Source: Amycolatopsis xylanica (GTDB lineage Bacteria; Actinomycetota; Actinomycetes; Mycobacteriales; Pseudonocardiaceae). From it: a stretch of DNA of 64,000 nt. Below, one piece after another: positions 9,001 to 15,307 of the stretch. The stretch spans positions 310,001-374,000 of the forward strand of contig NZ_FNON01000003.1 in assembly GCF_900107045.1 (NCBI RefSeq). Direction: 5' to 3'. The position numbers and the translations under genes are program-made. Each line of letters begins with the position of its first letter. The first letter of the stretch is position 1. The notes under the pieces were generated by a model. It was given only the letters and a program-made list of their open reading frames with translations. It was not told the origin of the DNA and searched no databases.

Positions 9001-9181
9001 GCACGGCCTCGTCCTCGCCGAGCACCGCCAGCAGCCTGCGCGTGGTCTCCGACCGCGAGCGCACCACGCTGCCCAGCTCGGCGTTGCGCAGCGCGCGCAG
9101 GCTCACGCCGGCCCGCTCGGCCAGCTGCGACTGGGTCAGCCCCGCGCCGATCCGGCGCTCCCGCAGCCAGTTGTCCGCCAT
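6035..9181 (-). CDS. XRE-SARP/AfsR-type regulator with NB-ARC and TPR domains
   Basis: A 1048-residue STAND-type regulator. In order it has an XRE-like helix-turn-helix (about 6-52, LTQSQLAERAGVSLRALRN), an OmpR-like winged helix (about 60-135, with LGAAKQRWLLGLLAL), a bacterial transcriptional activation domain (about 145-285), an NB-ARC ATPase with Walker A GTAGVGKTAL (about 343) and Walker B KVLLVLDNAG, and at least eight TPRs from about 690 to the end. AfsR-type proteins respond to phosphorylation or ligand and activate specialised metabolism. The extra N-terminal XRE domain ahead of the SARP region makes two DNA-binding modules. Its 3' end overlaps the oppositely oriented NmrA-like gene by 30 bases. 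The target genes cannot be told. Confidence 0.87.
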   Translation of the reverse strand: MADNWLRERRIGAGLTQSQLAERAGVSLRALRNAELGSVVRSRSETTRRLLAVLGEDEAVRIGVLGPLTLRSGDTPVELGAAKQRWLLGLLALQPNQVVRRAEIVELIWGDDPPATWPNLVHTYVARVRKALGRQEIVTTGGGYRLEADEDQLDLLRFDAEVARGEAAEDPVAAERHYRAALEVWRGPVLAGEDRFRQHPVCRAVAGRRLAAVLAYADIALSLGKYEEAAEQLRAITAEEPLHEGAHARLMLALAGAGQQVAALRLFDDMRRGLATELGIEPGTELQEAQLRVLRRSVRSGPKRPAQLPGDVAGFTGRAEHVAELDRLLVDDGQAVRIAVVSGTAGVGKTALAVHWAHRVRERFPDGQLYLDLRGYGPERPVEPGDALSGFLRALGVDGADIPAEPDERAAKFRTVLNGLKVLLVLDNAGSVHQIRPLLPGTPTCSVVVTSRDTLPGLVARHGARRVGVDLLEPDEGLGLLKTLVDDRVDAEPRAARELVDYCVRLPLAVRLVAELAISRPGARLEALAAELADERRRLDLLDGGGDPQTAVRAVFSWSYRHLPADAARVFRLWGLHPGRDFSTPATAALAGVAVDEASRLTDLLVRTHLVQQTVPGRFQLHDLLRVYAGELAAEWAVDGREALSRLCDYYVYAASRAVDVVVPQEKHLRPNIPLPENKIVDWPDRATAHAWLEAERANLLAVAGTGTGYLRQLSGILWHYLDVGGYHEDALELHTHASAIAQETGDRASEVDSLTLLGLGYWRVGRCREALRHLEQALAIARETGNVHRESYVLNTLGLVCRGLGRFGDALLYLRRALELARESGDRTSEGLVLVVLGCGCRGMGLFDEAVTHLERALQLALEMGDKTSEGYARVNLGDVLGALGRREEAIQLLEEGIEHFRETGTHTSVGYARGMLGDIYRALGHYDTALTQLDEALKIARETGGRVNESVALKNIGDVYRDQGRFDEALEHLEDALAITKETGDRGVETRVLNSFGALAQARGEPAEAAGHYREALAIAIETGCRSERAIAYAGLKSPEYVEMRG

Positions 9182-9502
9182 GTGCTTCCCATCGTGTGCC
9201 GCGACCCTGCCGCTGCAGCATCACCGAAGATGCCGGTCCCGCGCCACCGCCAATCGAGTCCTGTGCCTATTTCCGCAGATCAGGCCCAGCTGTGTGGCGA
9301 GGTGACGACGTCCAGCGCCGGTACAGGGTCGCCTCCATCCCGGTTGCTTAACCTCAAGGGGCGCTTGGGACGGGAGACCCGAGGGCGGAGCGCGACACCG
9401 AGGGCCAGCCGTGGCGTGGGGTACGACGGGTGCACCTCACTACGGGCGTCACGGCTCGAGACGGAACCCGTCGGCCACCCAGCCAGGTCGACGGGCTCTG
9501 TT
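9182..9502. other. Intergenic, no gene recognised
   Basis: This stretch separates the SARP regulator start from the end of the alpha/beta hydrolase gene. Open frames here are overlaps of neighbouring genes in other frames, without ribosome sites. No hairpin longer than about 8 bp was noticed. It should carry the promoter of the SARP gene. Confidence 0.4.
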
Positions 9503-10303
9503 TTATGCGCGGAGAAAGGCATCGACCAGCTTCGCGGTGGCCTCGGCCGGGATTTCGTGGCCCGCGCCGCCGGGCACCTCGACATGCTGAGCCCGCGCGA
9601 GGTGCGCGGGGAGCGCCTTCGTCGCGGTGCGCACCCCTTCCCAGGACTCGGCGCCGCTGAGCACGAGCGTCGGAAGATCCAGCTGAGCCATTTGAGGTGT
9701 CGGCAGGTTCGGCGCGCGGGTGATGGTCGCGTCGTAGACCACGGTCTGTGCCAGTGCTTCGAGCCGGGGCCACAGCGGCGAACGCCGGATCTGCTCCACC
9801 AGCTCCGGCGGCAGGCCGACGCCCTCGATCTGCATGGTGGCCACCGCGTCACCGGGCCGTCCGTCCGCGATGAGGGCGGCCAACCGGCCGGGGAGGCCGT
9901 CCCGCGCCGAACCGGCGAGCCCGCCGAGCGCGAACGGTGGTTCGTACAAAGCCAGCTTGGTGATCGGCGCCCCGGCGGCCGCGGCCATGAGCGCCAGGAT
10001 CGCGCCGGACGAGAAGCCGAACACCGCGGCGTCGCCACCCTCGGCCGCGATGACCGCCTCCAGGTCCTCGATCTCCCGCTGGACGTCGTAGGACGCGGCG
10101 TCCGACGGCGCGATGACGTCCCCGCTGTCGCCGCGGCCACGCCGGTCGGGGCACACGACGGTGTAGCGATCGCGCAGGTGCTCCGCGAGCGCCGCGCACG
10201 TGGTGCGGTCGTTGAACACGCCGGGAACGAACACGATCAGCGGTCCGTCGCCGGCCCGGTCATAGGCGATCTCGGTGCCATCGGCGGAGGTCACGGTAGG
10301 CAT
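9503..10303 (-). CDS. Alpha/beta hydrolase
   Basis: A 266-residue alpha/beta-hydrolase-fold protein. The start ATG at 10303 follows AAGGGAG and gives MPTVTSADGTEIAYDRAGDG. The nucleophile elbow is GFSSG (Ser at about residue 97), the oxyanion strand is PLIVFVPGVFNDRTT, and the catalytic His is in GAGHEIPAE close to the C-terminus. It resembles small esterases or haloperoxidase-like hydrolases. It is divergent from the DGPF/ECF pair with a 107-base shared upstream region, and such arrangements are common for targets of ECF42-type sigma factors. The substrate is unknown. Confidence 0.82.
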   Translation of the reverse strand: MPTVTSADGTEIAYDRAGDGPLIVFVPGVFNDRTTCAALAEHLRDRYTVVCPDRRGRGDSGDVIAPSDAASYDVQREIEDLEAVIAAEGGDAAVFGFSSGAILALMAAAAGAPITKLALYEPPFALGGLAGSARDGLPGRLAALIADGRPGDAVATMQIEGVGLPPELVEQIRRSPLWPRLEALAQTVVYDATITRAPNLPTPQMAQLDLPTLVLSGAESWEGVRTATKALPAHLARAQHVEVPGGAGHEIPAEATAKLVDAFLRA

Positions 10304-10410
10304 GAGCGGGTCTCCCTTGATCGATTGTTCTATCGTCTCGCCACGACGACGAACCACCAGGACCGGGATGGACACCTCAGCCGAAACTTTTCGCGAAAAG
10401 GAGGACGACG
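10304..10410. promoter_or_regulatory. Divergent promoter region between hydrolase and DGPF/ECF operon
   Basis: The 107 bases hold the leaders of both transcripts and an AAAGGAGG ribosome site (about 10397-10405) for the GTG start at 10411. An ECF42-like promoter is expected from the neighbouring sigma factor (TGTCGA-type -35 in the characterised Streptomyces case), but no exact copy was found. The nearest resemblance is the TGTTC...CGTC stretch at about 10326-10337. Confidence 0.35.
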
Positions 10411-10749
10411 GTGCGCTACCTGCTGATGATCAGCGCGGATGAGACCGAGGTCGGGGACGAGGTGAGCGAGGAGGGCATGCGGGCCTTCGGCGCGTGGATG
10501 GACGACCTCGTCGAGCGGGGCGTGATCCGCGCGCACGAAGGGCTGCGGCCCAGCCGGACCGCGACGACCGTGCGCGTGCGCGGCGACGAGGTGCTGCTGA
10601 CGGACGGTCCCTATATCGAGGCCAAGGAGCAGATCGGCGGGTTCGCGCTGATCGAGGTCGACAACCTCGACGAGGCGATCGAGATCGCCGCCGCGCACCC
10701 GGCGTGCTCGGTCGGGCAGGTCGAGATCCGGCCCGTGCGCGAGCCATGA
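10411..10749 (+). CDS. YciI-like DGPF-domain protein
   Basis: A 112-residue protein of the YCII/DGPF family. The characteristic LLTDGPYIEAKEQIGGFALIEV stretch (about residues 59-80) carries the DGP motif. GTG 10411 follows a strong AAAGGAGG. The gene overlaps the downstream ECF sigma factor by ATGA. This DGPF-sigma pairing is the defining genomic context of the ECF42 group, in which DGPF proteins are usually under control of the sigma factor. No catalytic activity has been established for most members. Here it probably forms a small dimeric ferredoxin-like barrel. Confidence 0.85.
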   Translation: MRYLLMISADETEVGDEVSEEGMRAFGAWMDDLVERGVIRAHEGLRPSRTATTVRVRGDEVLLTDGPYIEAKEQIGGFALIEVDNLDEAIEIAAAHPACSVGQVEIRPVREP

Positions 10750-11969
10750 CGGCTGTCTCCGACGCGCTCACCTCGGCGTTCCAGGAGGAGTGGGGTCAGC
10801 TGGTCGCCACCCTCATCGGCTGGGCGGGCGATTGGGACCTCGCCGAGGAGTGCGCCCAGGAGGCGTTCGCCCGCGCCTTGCGCACCTGGCCGCGCGACGG
10901 CGTCCCCGATCGTCCCGGCGCGTGGCTGCTCACGACGGCCCGCAGGCTCGCGATCGACCGGCTGCGCCGTGCCACGCTCGGTGAGGCGAAACTCCGGCAG
11001 CTCGCCGTGACCGAGGAGCCGTTCGCCGCCGATCAGGACGAGAGCGGGATCGGCGACGAACGGCTGCGGCTGATCTTCACCTGCTGCCACCCCGCGCTCG
11101 CGTTCGAAGCGCGGGTGTCGCTCGCGTTGCGGACGCTCACCGGCCTGTCCACGGCCGAGGTCGCCCGCGCGTTCGGCGTGCCGGAGGCGACCATGGCCAA
11201 GCGCCTGGCCCGCGCGAAGCAGAAGATCCGCGACGCCGGGATCCCTTACCGGATACCGCCCGCGCACCTGTTGCCGCACCGCACCCACGCCGTGCTCGCC
11301 GTGATCTATCTGGTGTTCAACGAGGGTTACGTCGCCACCTCCGGCGCGGACCTGCTCCGGCCGGACCTGGCACACGAGGCGATCCGCCTGGCGGCACTGG
11401 TCGCCGAGCTGGTGCCGGACGACCCGGAAGCCCGCGGCCTGCACGCGCTCACGCTGCTCCAGCACGCGCGGGCGGCGACGCGCGTGTCGCCCGACGGCGC
11501 GCTGGTCCCGTTGGAGGAGCAGGACCGCGCCCAGTGGGACCAGTCCATGATCGCCGCCGGGCTGACCGAGCTGCGCCACGCCGCGCGGCACGAAAACGTT
11601 GGGCCGTATCAGCTTCAGGCGATGATCGCGGCCTGCCACGCCATCGCGCCGACCGCCGCCGACACCGACTGGGCACGGATCACCCTGCTGTACGACGCCT
11701 TGTCGGCTCAAGTCCCGTCGCCGACGGTGGCGCTGAACCGGGCCATCGCGGTGGCGATGTCGTCGGGGCCGGACGCCGGGCTGGCGTTGCTGGACGACCT
11801 CGGCCGCCGTGATCACCTGCTGCACGCGGCCCGCGCCGATCTCCTGCGCCGCGCGGGCCGGTCGGCGCCCGCCGCCGAGGCGTACCGGACGGCGCTCGCC
11901 CATACGTCGAACGAGGCCGAGCGCGGCTATCTGCGGCGCCGTCTCGGAGAACTCGAAGCCGGTGGCTAG
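10746..11969 (+). CDS. ECF42-like RNA polymerase sigma factor with C-terminal extension
   Basis: The 407-residue protein starts at ATG 10746. Region sigma2 (about 12-80, DLAEECAQEAFARALRTWP and RLAIDRLRRA) and sigma4 (about 125-180, LTGLSTAEVARAFGVPEATMAKRLARAKQ) are followed by about 225 residues of helical TPR-like sequence (DUF6596-type, with ALNRAIAVAMSSG). That is far longer than classical ECF factors and is typical of ECF42. This group has no cognate anti-sigma factor, and the C-terminal extension is thought to do the regulation. None is encoded next to it here either. It is translationally coupled to the DGPF gene. Confidence 0.88.
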   Translation: MTAVSDALTSAFQEEWGQLVATLIGWAGDWDLAEECAQEAFARALRTWPRDGVPDRPGAWLLTTARRLAIDRLRRATLGEAKLRQLAVTEEPFAADQDESGIGDERLRLIFTCCHPALAFEARVSLALRTLTGLSTAEVARAFGVPEATMAKRLARAKQKIRDAGIPYRIPPAHLLPHRTHAVLAVIYLVFNEGYVATSGADLLRPDLAHEAIRLAALVAELVPDDPEARGLHALTLLQHARAATRVSPDGALVPLEEQDRAQWDQSMIAAGLTELRHAARHENVGPYQLQAMIAACHAIAPTAADTDWARITLLYDALSAQVPSPTVALNRAIAVAMSSGPDAGLALLDDLGRRDHLLHAARADLLRRAGRSAPAAEAYRTALAHTSNEAERGYLRRRLGELEAGG

Positions 11970-12003
11970 GATTGCCTTTCGCTGAGCGAGAGGACGCTTT
12001 TTC

Positions 12004-12411
12004 GTGGCTACTTGGGGAGATCTGGCTACGTTCATCCGGCAGAGCTACCGGGTGGTGCGGGATTCGCCCGATGAGATCCGGATCCGGATCTCGTTCGGGC
12101 CCGACGAGGACACCGAAGAGCGGGCGCAGGTGATGATCATCGCGCGCGAGATCCTGGACCAGAAGGAAGACTGGGTCCAGATCGCCACGCCGTTCGCCAC
12201 GGTCGACCAGGTGGACCTGCTGAGCGTGCTCGAGGAGATCGGCAACACGATCGTCGTCGGCGGCGCGGCCGTGATGGGCCAGCACGTCGTGCTCCGGCAC
12301 TCGCTGCCGTTGATCAACCTGGACATCAACGAGTTCCTTGATCCGCTCGAGCTGGTCGCCGGCGCGGCCGAGATCCTGGAGCAGACGTTCACCGGGCGTG
12401 ACGACTACTGA
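12004..12411 (+). CDS. Conserved hypothetical protein, YbjN/T3SS-chaperone-like
   Basis: This 135-residue acidic soluble protein starts at GTG 12004, about 8 bases after GAGAGGACG. The alternating strands and helices (RIRISFG, WVQIATPFATVDQVDLLSVLEEI, VVLRHSLPLINLDINEF, DPLELVAGAAEILEQTF) resemble actinobacterial YbjN-domain and secretion-chaperone-like proteins. No membrane segment or catalytic motif is present. It stands alone between the ECF gene and a secreted glycosidase. The function is not known, and the fold assignment is tentative. Confidence 0.55.
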   Translation: MATWGDLATFIRQSYRVVRDSPDEIRIRISFGPDEDTEERAQVMIIAREILDQKEDWVQIATPFATVDQVDLLSVLEEIGNTIVVGGAAVMGQHVVLRHSLPLINLDINEFLDPLELVAGAAEILEQTFTGRDDY

Positions 12412-12539
12412 GTGATGTGATGTCTGGCCGTCATTCGCACAATATGGACGGCGATATCACCCGATTCTCCAGGGCTTTCGCGTAGATACATCGGATGGAT
12501 ACTCTGTCGGCCGTGGCTCGGCCAACGGAGGAGAGCGTC

Positions 12540-15029
12540 ATGGACGGTGTTCGGCGCACGATCAGAAGGCGACGCTCACGGGGTGTCCGCCGGGCCATGG
12601 CGACCGTGGCGCTGCTCGCCGGCGTCGCCGCCGCAGGCACCGGAGTTCCCTCCGCCGCAGCTCAGAGCCCCGGCGACACGATTCGCTGGTCCGTGGAGAA
12701 GGCACCGTTCCGTCTCTCGTTCACCTCGCACGGCCGTCCGCTGATCGCGCAGAGCGCCGGTGACACGGCCGGGCCCGGCGGCCGGATGGCCTATCAGACA
12801 TCCGACGGCACGCCCCATCGGCTGACGAACCTGCTGCGCCGCGACGGTGCGACGTACACCGTCGCCACGGACGAGCCGAGCCGCACCGCGCGCGTCTCGG
12901 TCAAGTCGACCCCGCGCGGCGTGCGGGTGGAATGGCGTTTCGAGCCGTCCGCCGGGGTGACGCAGGTGTACGAGTCGCTCACCGGGAACGACGCCGAGCA
13001 CTTCCTCGGCGGCGGCGCCAACGCGCTGTACACGGATCTGCGCCACAAGGTCCTGATGAACAAGGCGCTATTCACCAGCGCGGGCACGCTCAACCGCTGC
13101 AACCGCAGCGGCATGCCCAGCCCGTTCTTCCTGAGCAACCAAGGTTATGGCGTCTTCCCCGAGACCGACGCGATCGGCCGCATCGCCATGCCGAACGCGG
13201 TCGACGACCCACCGCACTGCAACACCAGCCCGCCGCCGTGCCCGGTGCTGCTCGGCCAGCCCGACCGCACCCAGCTGTGCTTCAAGACCGACCGGCTCGA
13301 CTACGAGCTTTACGCGGGCAGCGTGTCCGACGTCGTCCGCGCGTACACCGCCAAGGCCGGTCACCCGACCATGCCGCCGGTGCGCCAGTTCGCACTGACG
13401 CACTGGCGTGACACGGTCGCCGACCAGGCCACCGTCGTCGACGACGTCAAGCAGATGATCAGCCGCGGCATTCCCATGTCGACCGAATGGATCGACAACC
13501 CTTGGGAGACCTCGACAAAGCTGCCCGAGGAAAGCCAGAACTCCAAGTGGGCCTGCAACGGCACGCTGACCTTCGACCCGGTCCAGTTCCCCGACCCGAA
13601 GCAAATGGTCGCCGACCTCAAGGCCATGGGTGTCCACTTGGGACTGTGGATCTCCCCGCACGTCCGCGAGGTCGCGGGCGGCCGCCCGTGCCCGCCCACC
13701 GACTACCCGCCGGGCTCGTTCATCCAGACGACTCGCACCACGGACCCGTTGCAGCTCGACCTGACCAACCCGGCCACGCTCGCGCATTTCAAGGCCAAGC
13801 TGGAAAAACTCTTCTCACTCGGCATCGACATGGTCAAGGGCGACCGCGGCGAGGAGTTCGAGCTCGAGGACGCCAAGTTCGCCGCGGGCACCGGCACCGA
13901 CCTGATGAACACCAACCCGACCCGCTACGCCCAAGCCACAGTGGACGTGCTGCGCAAGCTCTACGGCGACCAGTACACGATGCTCTGGCGCGGCGGCTAC
14001 ACCGGTGTTCCGTCCATTGTGAACGGTGTGTGGGGCGGCGACCCGCAGGCCACCTTCGACGGCATGCGCCTGTCGGTGACCCGCGGCCTCAACATGTGGC
14101 TCACCGGCCACCCGGTCTGGGGAACCGACACCGGCGGCTTCAACGGCGGCCCCTCGGGCTACCCGAGCCCCACGCTTTTCACCCGCTGGAGCCAATTCTC
14201 GGCGGTTTCGCCGATCTTCGAGGTCGGCGGAGCGGGCCGGAACGCGACCCCGTGGAAGTACGACGACGCGACGGTCGCCCGCTTCAAGAAGAGCGTCCTG
14301 CTGCACTACGCCCTGTTCCCGTATCTCTACGGCCTCGCCCAGCAGGCATCCCGCACCGGCGAGCCGATCGCCCGTCCCCTCGCCTACAACTACCCGGCCG
14401 ACGAGCAGGCCTGGACGGCCGACCAGCACATGATGGTCGGCAAGGACCTCCTCGCCGTCCCGGTTTCCGCCGACCGCAACGAAGCCGACGCGGCAGCGGG
14501 CCAGCCCACCCCGGTCGACGTGTACCTGCCCGCCGGCAACTGGATCGACCTGCACACCGGAGCGGTCGTCACGGGTGGCCAGCGCTTCGTCCGAAACTCC
14601 ACTTTGGACGATTTCCCGCTCTACCTGCGCGCGGGCGCGGCCATCGGCTTCAACCAGCGCATCGACGACGTCTGGCCGCAGCCGTGGAACGTCAACGACC
14701 TCGACCGCGAGGACCGCACCGGCTGGACCTACGCGCCCGGCGAAGGCCTGACCCACGCCACCAGCCCCACCGGCGGCACGTTCCTCGGCCACACCGCGCA
14801 CGGCACCACGAACCTGGTCCTGACCGGTGCTCCCCGCGAAACCCAGGTCATGGTCGCGACGCAGGCGAAGCCTCGCCTGGTCTTGATCGACGGCCGCCCG
14901 ATCCCTGAAACCACGGCCTCGCTGTCGGACAAAACCGTTGGCTGGTCGATGAAACCCGGCCCGTTCGGCGGCCTCCTCCTCAAGCTCAGCCCTCACTTCG
15001 GCCTGAGCACAGTCACCCTCGTGTCGTGA
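12540..15029 (+). CDS. Secreted glycoside hydrolase family 31 protein
   Basis: The 829-residue enzyme starts at ATG 12540 behind GGAGGAGAG; an upstream ATG at 12495 has no such site. An Arg-rich N-region followed by ATVALLAGVAAAGTG and a SAAAQ-like cleavage site indicates Sec export. GH31 features include the nucleophile region MVKGDRGEEFE (KxDxxE pattern, Asp at about 437) and the acid/base region HPVWGTDTGGFNG (about 523). The family hydrolyses alpha-glucosides or alpha-xylosides. It ends in TGA inside the left arm of a palindrome (15024-15070). It is monocistronic and followed by another secreted enzyme. The sugar specificity cannot be read from sequence alone. Confidence 0.87.
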   Translation: MDGVRRTIRRRRSRGVRRAMATVALLAGVAAAGTGVPSAAAQSPGDTIRWSVEKAPFRLSFTSHGRPLIAQSAGDTAGPGGRMAYQTSDGTPHRLTNLLRRDGATYTVATDEPSRTARVSVKSTPRGVRVEWRFEPSAGVTQVYESLTGNDAEHFLGGGANALYTDLRHKVLMNKALFTSAGTLNRCNRSGMPSPFFLSNQGYGVFPETDAIGRIAMPNAVDDPPHCNTSPPPCPVLLGQPDRTQLCFKTDRLDYELYAGSVSDVVRAYTAKAGHPTMPPVRQFALTHWRDTVADQATVVDDVKQMISRGIPMSTEWIDNPWETSTKLPEESQNSKWACNGTLTFDPVQFPDPKQMVADLKAMGVHLGLWISPHVREVAGGRPCPPTDYPPGSFIQTTRTTDPLQLDLTNPATLAHFKAKLEKLFSLGIDMVKGDRGEEFELEDAKFAAGTGTDLMNTNPTRYAQATVDVLRKLYGDQYTMLWRGGYTGVPSIVNGVWGGDPQATFDGMRLSVTRGLNMWLTGHPVWGTDTGGFNGGPSGYPSPTLFTRWSQFSAVSPIFEVGGAGRNATPWKYDDATVARFKKSVLLHYALFPYLYGLAQQASRTGEPIARPLAYNYPADEQAWTADQHMMVGKDLLAVPVSADRNEADAAAGQPTPVDVYLPAGNWIDLHTGAVVTGGQRFVRNSTLDDFPLYLRAGAAIGFNQRIDDVWPQPWNVNDLDREDRTGWTYAPGEGLTHATSPTGGTFLGHTAHGTTNLVLTGAPRETQVMVATQAKPRLVLIDGRPIPETTASLSDKTVGWSMKPGPFGGLLLKLSPHFGLSTVTLVS

Positions 15030-15070
15030 GTGGTAACTCTGCTGCATCTAACGGAGCAGAGTCACCACTC
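15024..15070. terminator. Palindrome, divergent member of the TCGTGAGTG family
   Basis: The left arm TCGTGAGTGGTAACTCTGCT holds the GH31 stop codon (TGA 15027-15029). The loop contains CATCTAACGG, and the right arm is AGCAGAGT...CCACTCGCG. The outer and loop bases resemble the 44-bp family seen at 15165, 19535, 27064, 27331 and 27461, but the stem sequence differs. It probably acts as a terminator. Confidence 0.65.
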
Positions 15071-15092
15071 GCGCAAGCTTTTCACGCTCGAA

Positions 15093-15137
15093 CGAGGGGA
15101 TCCCCCGCTGCGTTCAATGCAGCAGGGGATCCCCTCG
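15093..15137. repeat. GAGGGGATCCCC palindrome
   Basis: The arms CGAGGGGATCCCC...GCTGC and GCAGC...GGGGATCCCCTCG surround a GTTCAAT centre. It is the middle of three consecutive palindromes between the GH31 and M14 genes. A diverged relative with the same GAGGGGA-CCCC outer arm and a TGCGT-based inner arm is at 27397-27440. Confidence 0.6.
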
Positions 15138-15164
15138 CCCACAGCCCGGCCACGGGAGCCGGGA

Positions 15165-15208
15165 TCGTGAGTGATGCGGCCGGTTCTAACCGGTCTAAGC
15201 ACTCACGA
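15165..15208. repeat. 44-bp TCGTGAGTG/CACTCACGA palindrome, copy 1
   Basis: A 44-bp element with outer arms TCGTGAGTG and CACTCACGA and core CCGGTTCTAACCGG. The inner stem has a few mismatches (GATGCGG against TCTAAG). It belongs to a family with four further 44-bp copies in the window. Confidence 0.7.
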
Positions 15209-15307
15209 CCCCGGGGTACCCCGCCGTTCGTCGGATCTTCGCGAAACGGTCTTGCGCGGGCTGACGACGAGGCGAAAGACTGGCCGGACTTTCGCTGGAG
15301 GTGGCTC

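Noticed and set aside
15026..15307. Start of the M14 peptidase at 15026
   Set aside because: That extension would translate through three palindromes and bury the signal peptide; TTG 15308 has a ribosome site and puts the signal peptide at the N-terminus.
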